Virus record (IMG/VR): IMGVR_UViG_3300042458_003484
Location: 1 to 23,003 of that record
Reading direction: 5' to 3' (one strand)
DNA from: a virus
DNA length: 23,003 bases
The translations under genes were made by a program, and so were the position numbers. The notes under the pieces are model-generated. The model had not been told where the DNA came from and did not search any database. It saw only the letters and a program-made list of their open reading frames with translations. Shown here piece by piece: positions 13,149 through 20,113 of this stretch. Position 1 is the stretch's first letter. Each line of letters begins with the position of its first letter.

Positions 13149-13966
13149 GCGCAAAGGAGATCATCGTGAAGCCGATAAGTTCCGCCGATGCTGCGCGCAT
13201 CGTGAAGGCGTGCCACTACTCCGGCAAAGTGGTTCAGAACTCACAGCTACACTTTGGAGTATTTCTCGATGGAAAATGCGGCGGCGCGATGTCATTCGGC
13301 CCATCACTCGACAAACGGAAAATGCTCGGCATAGTGGAAGGCACTACTTGGAACGGCTTTCTTGAATTGAACCGCATGGCGTTTGCAGACTGGCTGCCGC
13401 GCAACTCGGAATCCCGTGCAATCGCCGTTGCTATGCGACTCATTCGCAAGGCATACCCTCACATCGAATGGGTCGTTTCTTTTGCAGACGGCACGCAATG
13501 TGGAGACGGGACGATTTATCGGGCGAGCGGTTTCGTGCTGACGGGGATAAAAGAAAATACTCAAGTATGGGAAGCTCCCACAGGGGAAAAGTTTTCTCGC
13601 ACCTCATTGACTGACGGACGCAGTAAGCAGCAGCAGCAGCAGGCGAGGGTGGTAGCGTCTAGGACAACGCTTACAAAAGGAAAGCACGTCATGGAAAATG
13701 GCGCGGCATCTATGAAGCAATTCTCCGATGCTGGCTGGAAACCATTACCCGGCTTTCAACTTCGATATATCTATTTTCTCAACCCGGAAGCGCGCCAACG
13801 CTTGACATGCCCGGTGATTCCGTTTAGTGAAATCACGCGGCGCGGCGCAGGGATGTATCTCGGCAAACCAAAATGCGCGGATAGCATTGAAATCAATGCG
13901 TCTGGCTTCCAGCCAGAAGAAGGCGGTGTGATTCCGACCTCCGTGCTCCATTCTCAAACGGCATGA
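13145..13966 (+). CDS. Mom-family DNA modification protein (GNAT-like)
   Basis: A 273-residue protein of the phage Mu Mom family, which makes N6-methylcarbamoyl adenine and shields phage DNA from restriction. Seen: CHYSGKVVQNSQLHFGVFLDG (23-43), LELNRMAFADWLPRNSESRAI (73-93), a GNAT-like helix (AVAMRLIRKAYPHIEWV), the SFADGTQCGDGTIYRASGF block (112-130) and, in the second half, LPGFQLRYIYFLNPEARQRL and RRGAGMYLGKPK. A run of five Gln (CAG x5, 13628-13642) sits between halves. It overlaps the ParB gene (ATGA) and the TerL gene by four bases. Known Mu Mom is under a Com/Dam control; neither is visible here. I am confident of family, less of substrate. Confidence 0.82.
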   Translation: MSAKEIIVKPISSADAARIVKACHYSGKVVQNSQLHFGVFLDGKCGGAMSFGPSLDKRKMLGIVEGTTWNGFLELNRMAFADWLPRNSESRAIAVAMRLIRKAYPHIEWVVSFADGTQCGDGTIYRASGFVLTGIKENTQVWEAPTGEKFSRTSLTDGRSKQQQQQARVVASRTTLTKGKHVMENGAASMKQFSDAGWKPLPGFQLRYIYFLNPEARQRLTCPVIPFSEITRRGAGMYLGKPKCADSIEINASGFQPEEGGVIPTSVLHSQTA

Positions 13967-15669
13967 CCCCCGCCGCCGAAAACCTGCGTGAACACATCCG
14001 CGCCATCTACGCCCCGATCGATCGCCGCTCCGTCGTCGACTGGTGCAGCGACGAGGTGATCCTATCAGAACGCCAGACGCAAATGCCGGGCAATTTTTCC
14101 GTCACGATGACGCCCTATTTACGCGAGCCGCTCGAGTGCTTCGGCGACATCGACATCTCCGACCTCGTCCTGGTCTTCGGAACCCAAACCGGAAAGACCA
14201 CCATGATCCAAGCCGGCACCGCGTGGCGGATCGTCAACAAACCCCAGCCGATGGTCTGGGTGATGCCGACCGAATCGCTCGCCCGCTCGTTTTCCGAAAC
14301 CCGCTGGATGCCGCTATTCGATGACAGCCCGACGCTCGCCGCCCAGAAGCCGACCAACCCGCACAAATTCAAAAACCTCGAGCAGCATTTCAGCCGATGC
14401 TCCGTCGTCTTCGTCGGATCCAACTCACCCGCCAACCTCGCCAGCCGCCCCGCCGGTCTGCTCCTCATGGATGAGGTCGACAAGTTCGCGAAGGAGACCG
14501 ACCAAGAAACCTCCGCGCTTCTCCTCGCCGAAAACCGCACCAAGTCATTCGTCTCCGCCCTCCGCGTCAAGACCTCCACCCCGACCACTGTCGACGGCGC
14601 CATCTGGAAGGAATATCTAAAGGGCACCCAAGAAAAATTCATGGTCCCGTGTCCGCACTGCTCCGAGAAGATCGAACTACTATGGGAGCAAGTAAAGTGG
14701 GACAAGGAAGCGAGAGACGGCGGAAAGTGGAACATGGCCCGCGTCGAAGAGTCCGCGCACTACGTCTGCCAGTCGTGCCAGGGGAGCATCAACGACGGCC
14801 AGAAAATCGAGATGCTCCAGTCGGGAACATGGCAATCCACCAACCCATCCGCACAAAAAGGATTCCGCTCCTTCCACCTCAATTCGCTCTACGCCCCGTG
14901 GCGGTCCTGCTCCTTCGGCCCGCTCGCCGTGAAGTTTCTGCGAGACAAGGAAACCTTGAACGGCCTCCAAGATTTCACGAACTCGACGATGGCCATGCCA
15001 TGGGAGCAAGTCGAAACCAGCATCGGCGACGCGCGCGTTCTCGGCCTAAAAGGCGACTACGAAATCGGCACCTGTCCCATCGACAACCCCGCCCGTGTCG
15101 TCACCTGCGCCGATGTCGGCCAGAGCAAACAGCACTGGGTCACCTGCGCCTTCGACGAAAACGGCGCGAGCTATGTGCTCGACTACGGCACCACCCACAC
15201 CGTCGAAGACCTGCTAACCGACCCGCCATCGAGGACCTATAAAACCCCCAGCGGCGAAATGATCGCCCCCGAGTGCGGCCTGATCGATTCCGGCTACGCG
15301 ACGTTCCGAGTCTATGCCGCGTGCCAGGCATCGGGCGGATTCTACTATCCGGCCAAAGGAACCAACGTCACTTTCGGCACCCGCATTTCGCGCACCGTCA
15401 TCGACAACTTCCCCGGCGTCGTCCTCTACTCCTACGTCGACCACGCCATCAAGATGGAGCTATTCATCGACCGGATCAAAGACGCCAAGCCCGAGCTTCA
15501 GATCCCCAAAAAAGTCAGCTCCGAATTCCTCGCCGGGCTATCAGGCCAGAAGCTGGTCCCGCGCAAAACCCCGAGCGGGCAGGTCTTCGTCTGGAAAGAC
15601 GTGCGCGACGATCACTTCATGGACGCGCTCAAGCTCTGCCACATCGCGTGGCACATCATGAAAAATTGA
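13963..15669 (+). CDS. terL: Terminase large subunit (lambda gpA family)
   Basis: A 568-residue ATPase-nuclease that cuts and packages DNA into the prohead. Motifs: Walker A-like GTQTGKTT (73-80), MPTESLARSFSETRW (101-115), Walker B LLLMDEVD (166-173) and coupling STPTT (205-209), then a zinc ribbon CPHC (230-233) with CQSC (269-272), and a C-terminal endonuclease domain (CADVGQSKQHWVTCAFDEN, with DSGYATFRVYAACQ and FYYPAKG). This order is that of gpA-family terminases. It overlaps the Mom gene by four bases. After its stop a convergent minus-strand gene begins, so transcription of the late genes must continue through the accessory block or restart at 17.1 kb. Confidence 0.95.
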   Translation: MTPAAENLREHIRAIYAPIDRRSVVDWCSDEVILSERQTQMPGNFSVTMTPYLREPLECFGDIDISDLVLVFGTQTGKTTMIQAGTAWRIVNKPQPMVWVMPTESLARSFSETRWMPLFDDSPTLAAQKPTNPHKFKNLEQHFSRCSVVFVGSNSPANLASRPAGLLLMDEVDKFAKETDQETSALLLAENRTKSFVSALRVKTSTPTTVDGAIWKEYLKGTQEKFMVPCPHCSEKIELLWEQVKWDKEARDGGKWNMARVEESAHYVCQSCQGSINDGQKIEMLQSGTWQSTNPSAQKGFRSFHLNSLYAPWRSCSFGPLAVKFLRDKETLNGLQDFTNSTMAMPWEQVETSIGDARVLGLKGDYEIGTCPIDNPARVVTCADVGQSKQHWVTCAFDENGASYVLDYGTTHTVEDLLTDPPSRTYKTPSGEMIAPECGLIDSGYATFRVYAACQASGGFYYPAKGTNVTFGTRISRTVIDNFPGVVLYSYVDHAIKMELFIDRIKDAKPELQIPKKVSSEFLAGLSGQKLVPRKTPSGQVFVWKDVRDDHFMDALKLCHIAWHIMKN

Positions 15670-15673
15670 TCTT

Positions 15674-15877
15674 CTAACCAATCAAAAATGTCCCATTAGG
15701 CTCTCGCTTCAACTCGACGCCTACGGGATTTATCGGAATTTTTATCGGGTTTGAATAAGCGATCGCAACAACCCTTCCGGTTTCATTACGCAAGATATGA
15801 ATCTGAGAAGCGCCACGACGTTTCTTTTCAGATTCAATCCACCGCTTCCCATATATTCTTGGTTTTTTCATATTCAT
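15674..15877 (-). CDS. Small hypothetical accessory protein
   Basis: A 67-residue, basic protein (KKPRIYGKRWIESEKKRRG, VVAIAYSNPIKIPINPVGVEL), promoter-distal gene in the minus-strand block, convergent with TerL (4 bases between stops). The ATG at 15877 or 15871 is possible. Beta-strand content is likely; no family recognised. Confidence 0.5.
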   Translation of the reverse strand: MNMKKPRIYGKRWIESEKKRRGASQIHILRNETGRVVAIAYSNPIKIPINPVGVELKREPNGTFLIG

Positions 15878-15880
15878 AAA

Positions 15881-16066
15881 TTATAGCCGGAGAAACAACG
15901 CATTCGCAACCGCTGACCGACTCACCCCCTGCCGCAGCGACTCAGCCTTCAGCTTCTCCGCCGCTTCCGGCGTCACGCAAACCGCGATCGTCGCCACGCT
16001 TCGACCAGCCTTCCGGCCCGCACCTTCACGCGCGCCTCCTTTTTTCTTTTCTGGTTCTTCTGTCAT
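15881..16066 (-). CDS. Small RHH protein with Gly/Arg-rich basic start
   Basis: A 61-residue protein: GGAREGAGRKAGRS at 10-23, a motif common in bacterial DNA-binding proteins with a basic arm, followed by VATIAVCVTPEAAEKLKAESLRQGVSRSAVANALFLRL, an RHH-like strand-helix-helix. Such proteins often regulate their own operon. The start overlaps the previous stop by four bases (ATGA on the minus strand). It could repress the promoter at about 17.03 kb, whose start region carries a palindrome. Confidence 0.6.
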   Translation of the reverse strand: MTEEPEKKKGGAREGAGRKAGRSVATIAVCVTPEAAEKLKAESLRQGVSRSAVANALFLRL

Positions 16067-16416
16067 TGAATGTTAGTTTTGATCAATTCAACTTCAGTTG
16101 ATTCATACTCGACCTCGCCGTCTTCATCCGGCTCCGAGAATGTTTCAGTCACCCGGACGATGGCATATTTCCCATCGAACTCACACAGCGCGTCATCATT
16201 CCAATGAGAGATCCAGACGTCTTCGCGTCCGTTGCTTTCCCATTTCGCGCCTTCTGGAAGAAGCGACTTGAATGCCGGGGCTAACACCGTCAGAGACAAT
16301 CCGTCGTTCTCCGAAAGGTAGAGGTTACCCTTGAATCCTCCGTCAGCCACCACGTCGATACGATATGGTGCATGTTTGAATGAGATTCCGAACTCAGATG
16401 ATTTGATCGTTTTCAT
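16063..16416 (-). CDS. Hypothetical acidic protein of the minus-strand block
   Basis: A 117-residue protein of mixed strands and acidic loops (FGISFKHAPYRIDVVADGGFKGNLYLSEND, GAKWESNGREDVWISHWNDDAL, DGKYAIVRVTETFSEPDEDGEVEYE). It is compact, soluble and acidic, features seen in many phage anti-defence proteins, but this is no evidence of function. Its leader contains the T-arm-like hairpin (16442-16462) and ends AACTCCTAGAAAAAA-like (here CACTCCTAGAAAAAA) before ATG, lacking a Shine-Dalgarno. Confidence 0.6.
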   Translation of the reverse strand: MKTIKSSEFGISFKHAPYRIDVVADGGFKGNLYLSENDGLSLTVLAPAFKSLLPEGAKWESNGREDVWISHWNDDALCEFDGKYAIVRVTETFSEPDEDGEVEYESTEVELIKTNIQ

Positions 16417-16441
16417 TTTTTTCTAGGAGTGAATGATTAGG

Positions 16442-16462
16442 GCCGGGGGATCGAACCCCGGC
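16442..16462 (-). other. T-arm-like hairpin leader, copy 1
   Basis: On the minus strand GCCGGGG-TTCGATC-CCCCGGC: a perfect 7-bp stem and a 7-base loop that matches the tRNA T-loop consensus TTCRANY. It begins 8 bases after the stop of the gene at 16470 and ends 25 bases before the next ATG. The second copy at 16792 has the same placement and loop type. No acceptor stem or CCA is present. Confidence 0.7.
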
Positions 16463-16469
16463 GGGATTT

Positions 16470-16766
16470 TTAGATTTCAGAAACTGAAAAATCATCCCAG
16501 TTGCAAGCCTCCGACTCATCCTCAGTATTGCTGTTGATGATCTCCCAAGTCACCTTGTATTGGATCGGGTCACCATCAGTGTCGCGGTGCGTCCGACTGG
16601 TGGCGTGCGCCTCGTACCAGACATCAGTGGGCGTTCCGCCCTGATTGATGTAGGCTTGTTTAGTGAGGTCAATGATCTCGCCGTCATCTTTGATGATGGT
16701 CCCGTGATCGCATCCGTTGATGCCGGTGGTCGTGTATTGGCTATTTTGTCCGTATTGTAGTTTCAT
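16470..16766 (-). CDS. Hypothetical acidic protein of the minus-strand block
   Basis: A 98-residue protein with polar, beta-like character (KLQYGQNSQYTTTGINGCDHGTIIKDDGEIIDLTKQAY, DVWYEAHATSRTHRDTDGDPIQYKVTWEI) and an acidic tail (NTEDESEACNWDDFSVSEI). No family recognised. The start follows CACTCCTAG-type leader AACTCCTAGAAAAAA, nearly the same as that of the next gene, and a T-arm-like hairpin lies 25 bases upstream. The repeated leader suggests common post-transcriptional control. Confidence 0.6.
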   Translation of the reverse strand: MKLQYGQNSQYTTTGINGCDHGTIIKDDGEIIDLTKQAYINQGGTPTDVWYEAHATSRTHRDTDGDPIQYKVTWEIINSNTEDESEACNWDDFSVSEI

Positions 16767-16791
16767 TTTTTTCTAGGAGTTAATGATTGAG

Positions 16792-16812
16792 GCCGTGGGA
16801 TTGAACCACGGC
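16792..16812 (-). other. T-arm-like hairpin leader, copy 2
   Basis: On the minus strand GCCGTGG-TTCAATC-CCACGGC: 7-bp stem, 7-base loop of TTCRANY form. Stem base changes relative to copy 1 are compensated (G-C to T-A), so the shape, not only the sequence, is kept. It starts 10 bases after the stop of the gene ending at 16823. Followed by TCAATCATTAACTCCTAGAAAAAA and ATG. Confidence 0.7.
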
Positions 16813-16822
16813 TTGTGGTTGA

Positions 16823-16972
16823 TCAGGCAATCTGCCAAGCTTCGTATTGGCGAACGATTTCCTCTTGGTTTACCTTGAAGGCATCTGAAAGTGCGATGAC
16901 AAGGTAGAGAGGAATGTCAGACTGAAGACGGTTGAAGACTTGATGAAGTTTGGCGATTTGGTTTGTTGTCAT
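16823..16972 (-). CDS. Small hypothetical, first gene of minus-strand block
   Basis: A 49-residue helical protein (MTTNQIAKLHQVFNRLQSDIPLYLVIALSDAFKVNQEEIVRQYEAWQIA). It resembles the small helical repressor-like or adaptor proteins of phages but has no clear HTH. I prefer the ATG at 16972 (a 49-residue product) to the upstream in-frame ATG at 17050 because the predicted promoter would lie inside the longer version. No Shine-Dalgarno; the leader is CCAACCAACCAATCCA. Confidence 0.5.
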   Translation of the reverse strand: MTTNQIAKLHQVFNRLQSDIPLYLVIALSDAFKVNQEEIVRQYEAWQIA

Positions 16973-16996
16973 TGGATTGGTTGGTTGGATTCTAGC

Positions 16997-17011
16997 GTTG
17001 CGTCGTGCAAC
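16997..17011. promoter_or_regulatory. Palindrome at the minus-strand promoter
   Basis: GTTGC-GTCGT-GCAAC, a perfect 5-bp inverted repeat, beginning just after the predicted start site of the minus-strand block. A good candidate operator for a repressor such as the RHH protein encoded at 15881. Confidence 0.4.
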
Positions 17012-17018
17012 TGAGAAG

Positions 17019-17047
17019 AACTTAGCACCCCACCTTGAAAGCGTCAA
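17019..17047 (-). promoter_or_regulatory. Predicted promoter of minus-strand block
   Basis: On the minus strand TTGACG (17047-17042, 5/6 to -35), a 17-base spacer and TAAGTT (17024-17019, 3/6 to -10). It would start transcription at about 17012, 40 bases before the first minus-strand ATG. The -10 match is weak, so this is only a suggestion that the block is expressed independently of late genes. Confidence 0.35.
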
Positions 17048-17106
17048 CAATTATTTCAAAAAGATTCAAAAAAGATTTTCCCCCGTTTTGACTCCCGCGT
17101 CCAGTC

Positions 17107-17382
17107 ATGGACGAGAATCAAAAAATCCGAGGAATCAAAAAATTCCTCCGCCGCACGAAAACCCTCAGCGAACTCGAAGACCTCGCGATCACCTGCGCGG
17201 CCTCAGCTACGGAAGAGGTAGTAATCACCTCCATCGGCACCGAGGGCTCATCGTCATCCGGCCAAGTCAGTTTTCCGAAATGGCTTTTGCTGAACTGCCT
17301 TGAAGACCTCATCGAAGAAGACGGCGGCGGCCGCCAGCTGATGACATTCGGCGACTTCGGCGGCATGCCGTCCCAAACTTGA
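17107..17382 (+). CDS. Small head protein at gpW position
   Basis: A 91-residue protein between terminase and portal, where lambda-like phages encode gpW, the head-tail joining protein. Seen: KIRGIKKFLRRTKTLSELEDLAITCAAS (helical) and PKWLLLNCLEDLIEEDGGG. gpW has two helices around a beta hairpin, so the layout fits loosely, but similarity is not visible. TTTGACTCCCGC starts 20 bases before the ATG. Call by position. Confidence 0.5.
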   Translation: MDENQKIRGIKKFLRRTKTLSELEDLAITCAASATEEVVITSIGTEGSSSSGQVSFPKWLLLNCLEDLIEEDGGGRQLMTFGDFGGMPSQT

Positions 17383-17404
17383 TTTGACACCCGCAAATCA
17401 AGAT

Positions 17405-18916
17405 ATGGCGGCGAAATCAAAACACGGTGGGGTCAGGACAGGCGCGGGGCGCAAACCCAGCGCCATGAAAAGCCAGCTCACCGAGACCGCGTTTGCCGCC
17501 TACGAGGCCACCAAGATCGGCGGCAACGGATCCCGCGCGTGGGTTTACATGCCCACGCTCGACGCCCGACGCGAGCTCACATCCTACGACCGCACCGAGC
17601 TGATCCGCCGCGCGCACTGGATGTACAACAACCTCGGCATCGCGGCCCGCGCCATCGATGGCGTCGCCCGCTACGCTTGCCCGCTCGTCCCACAGGCTCG
17701 ATCCTCCAACGCCGCCTGGAACAAAAAAGTAGAACAACTTTTCGAGGACGCCTGCGGCACCGCGCCATTCGGTTTCGACATGGGCGCCGAGGTCAATTTC
17801 TACGAGGCTCAGCCCTACATCCTCCGCCAGATCGCGCTCGACGGTGATTTCTTCTGGCAAAAATGTTTATCAAAAAGCGGCCGTGGCATGGTCCGCTTCA
17901 TCGGCGGCGAATCCGTCGGCAACTCGTCATCGATGCCGCAGGGGCAGGACTGGGTCGACGGCGTGCTGCCCGATAAATTCGGCCGCCCTCAAGCCTACAA
18001 CGTCCTCGCCCCCGGCGATTCGTCCAAAGGCAAAATCGTCAGCGCCGACGAACTTCACCAGGTCAAACGCATGTACCGTCGCGGCTACCTCCGCGCGCCC
18101 TCGTGGCTCGCCCGCGCATCGAATCATCTCCAAGACATCAGCGAAATCCTCGGCTTCGAGAAGGCGAGCTTTAAGATGAACGCGCAGGTCGCGTTTGTCA
18201 TCACCTCACCCGACGCGGGAAACATCGGTCTCGGCGCCTCGCGCAACAAGATCCCGACTGGCACCGGCGGCGTCACCGTCGACTCACTCTACAACAGCTC
18301 GGGAGTCCCGCAGCTCCAGCCGGGCGAAAAAATCGAGTCGTTCACCAACACGCACCCCAACACCAACTTCAAAGCATTCCTCGATTACCTGATGCGGGAC
18401 ATCGCATGGGGCATGGGCATTTCTCCCGAGCTTCTGTGGGATGTCGCAGGAGCTGGCGGCGCGAACACCCGCTACCTGCTCGAAGACTCGAACGTGTTTT
18501 TCCGCGAGTGCCAGTCCGTCATCCGCGAACAATTCTGCCGCCCGTTCTGGACGTTCTGGGTCTGGCAAGAAATCGAATCCGGCCGCCTCGAAAACCCCGG
18601 CGATGACTGGTGGCGCTGCGACTGGATCGCCCCGAAACCCCCGAGCGTCGATCTCGGCCGCGATGGCAAACTCTACCTCTCGCTCGTCCAAGCTGGCCTC
18701 ATGTCGCGCAAGCGTTACCACAACATGATGGGCCTCGATGACGAGACCGAGGAAGACGACATGATCTCCGCCGCCGCTCGCTTAAAAGCGAAATGCGCCG
18801 CCGCTGGTCTGCACGTTTCAGAAGTCATCCCGCCGATGCCTGGAGCCGCCCCCACCGAAACCATCGACGAGGAAAACGCAGCACCTTTGACACCCACCCC
18901 CGAACCAGAACCATGA
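17405..18916 (+). CDS. Portal protein (lambda gpB-type)
   Basis: A 503-residue portal forming the dodecameric ring through which DNA passes. Seen: KSKHGGVRTGAGRKPSAM at the start, RRELTSYDRTELIRRAHWMYNNLGIAARAIDGVARY (family-typical), the DNA-channel part (QPYILRQIALDGDFFWQKC), FLDYLMRDIAWGMGISPELLWDVAGAGGANTRYLLEDSNVFF and FWVWQEIESGRL, all features of lambda-type portal proteins. I chose ATG 17405; an in-frame TTG at 17384 is the TTGACA motif itself. TTTGACACCCGC ends 12 bases before the ATG. The tail is acidic/Pro-rich. Confidence 0.88.
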   Translation: MAAKSKHGGVRTGAGRKPSAMKSQLTETAFAAYEATKIGGNGSRAWVYMPTLDARRELTSYDRTELIRRAHWMYNNLGIAARAIDGVARYACPLVPQARSSNAAWNKKVEQLFEDACGTAPFGFDMGAEVNFYEAQPYILRQIALDGDFFWQKCLSKSGRGMVRFIGGESVGNSSSMPQGQDWVDGVLPDKFGRPQAYNVLAPGDSSKGKIVSADELHQVKRMYRRGYLRAPSWLARASNHLQDISEILGFEKASFKMNAQVAFVITSPDAGNIGLGASRNKIPTGTGGVTVDSLYNSSGVPQLQPGEKIESFTNTHPNTNFKAFLDYLMRDIAWGMGISPELLWDVAGAGGANTRYLLEDSNVFFRECQSVIREQFCRPFWTFWVWQEIESGRLENPGDDWWRCDWIAPKPPSVDLGRDGKLYLSLVQAGLMSRKRYHNMMGLDDETEEDDMISAAARLKAKCAAAGLHVSEVIPPMPGAAPTETIDEENAAPLTPTPEPEP

Positions 18917-20055
18917 AGCTCTCCTATTTCTCCACCGCCACCGGCAGCGCCGTCGATCGATCCGCCGGAATGCTTCGCGGCGTCTCCGTCATCACCGAGG
19001 GCGAAGCCAAAGGCCACGCACTCCAGATCGACGCGAAAACGCTACAGCAAGTCAAAGCCTGCGCCGAAACCTACAGCGACGGATTGCGAGTCAAGATGGA
19101 CCACTACACCGGCATCGATGCCATGGTCGGAGTGCTCAAAAACTTCGCCATCGATGGCGCTCAACTCCGCGCCGACATGCACCTTCTCAAGAGCCATTCC
19201 GACTTTGAGAAAATCATGGAGATGGCTGAAACCATGCCCGGTGCCTTCGGTCTCTCCATCGCATTTTCAGGCGCTCCCGAAGGTGGCGACGACGGCACCC
19301 TCCGCTTCGCCCGCTGCACCGAAATCTACAGCTGCGACATCGTCGACATCCCCGCCGCGAATCCCACCGGCCTATTTTCCGAACCTATGAAAACCGCCCC
19401 CGAATCCACCACCGAAGACGAGGCGCTCGCCACCGTCACCATTACCGTCACCACCCCCGAAGACGCCGCTGAAGAAGCTGCTGAAACCGCCGAGGAAGAG
19501 GCCGAAGAAACCGCCGAAGACGAAGCCGCCGAATCCCCCGAGGAACAAGCGCAAGAAGAAGCCGACGGCACCGAACAACCGATCACCGAGGATCCTGCCG
19601 CTGAAACTCCAGCCGCCGAAGAAGATCCCGCCGCCGAAGAAGACGACGAGGAGAAGAAAACCAAAGCGCCCATGCTCGACGCCATCGTCAGCGACGTCGC
19701 CCAATTCGCCGCTGCGCAAAACGTCCTCTCCGCCGAACTCGCCACCGTTCGCGCCGACATCGCCACCAAGGAAACCGTCATCTCCAGCCTCTCCGCGAAG
19801 CTCGCCGACCAGACCACCGAGCTATCGATCGCCCGCGCTGACCTCGCCGCCTACGACCAAAAGCACACCCAGCTTAACGCGCTTCACGCATCGTTGAAAA
19901 AGGTCCTCGGCCTCATGCCCGCCACCAACATCCCCGACGTCGCCGTCATCGATCAGGCCCGCACCCCCGAGGATTTCCGCAAGGAGTACGCATCAATCCA
20001 AGACCCGACCCAACGCGCGGAATTCTATCAGGCGAACGAAAAGCAAATGTTCTAA
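18913..20055 (+). CDS. Prohead protease fused to scaffold
   Basis: A 380-residue protein. Residues 15-155 look like an assemblin/S78-type prohead protease: VKMDHYTGIDAMVGVLKNF (His64), ETMPGAFGLSIAFSG (Ser115) and CTEIYSCDIVDIPAANPTGLF (Asp142/Asp145, third-residue candidate uncertain). Residues 160-265 are extremely acidic and low-complexity (Glu/Ala/Thr); residues 270-360 form a coiled coil (AQNVLSAELATVRADIATKETVISSLSAKL), the scaffold, ending in a capsid-binding tail. It overlaps the portal stop by four bases. An internal ATG at 19387 (residue 159) could make the scaffold alone, as lambda Nu3 inside C. Confidence 0.72.
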   Translation: MKLSYFSTATGSAVDRSAGMLRGVSVITEGEAKGHALQIDAKTLQQVKACAETYSDGLRVKMDHYTGIDAMVGVLKNFAIDGAQLRADMHLLKSHSDFEKIMEMAETMPGAFGLSIAFSGAPEGGDDGTLRFARCTEIYSCDIVDIPAANPTGLFSEPMKTAPESTTEDEALATVTITVTTPEDAAEEAAETAEEEAEETAEDEAAESPEEQAQEEADGTEQPITEDPAAETPAAEEDPAAEEDDEEKKTKAPMLDAIVSDVAQFAAAQNVLSAELATVRADIATKETVISSLSAKLADQTTELSIARADLAAYDQKHTQLNALHASLKKVLGLMPATNIPDVAVIDQARTPEDFRKEYASIQDPTQRAEFYQANEKQMF

Positions 20056-20113
20056 ATTTGACACCCGCCCATCACTCGTAATCTAAAAACTCTAATCCCA
20101 CCCCACCACTCTT

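Noticed and set aside
16442-16812. tRNA genes or tRNA fragments as attachment sites at the T-arm-like hairpins
   Set aside because: Only a T-arm-like stem-loop is present; no acceptor, D or anticodon stems and no CCA could be found in the flanks, and both copies sit in gene leaders.
19326-19817. Minus-strand Ser/Ala-rich frame of 163 codons
   Set aside because: It is the antisense of the acidic Glu/Ala repeat of the scaffold, not a gene.
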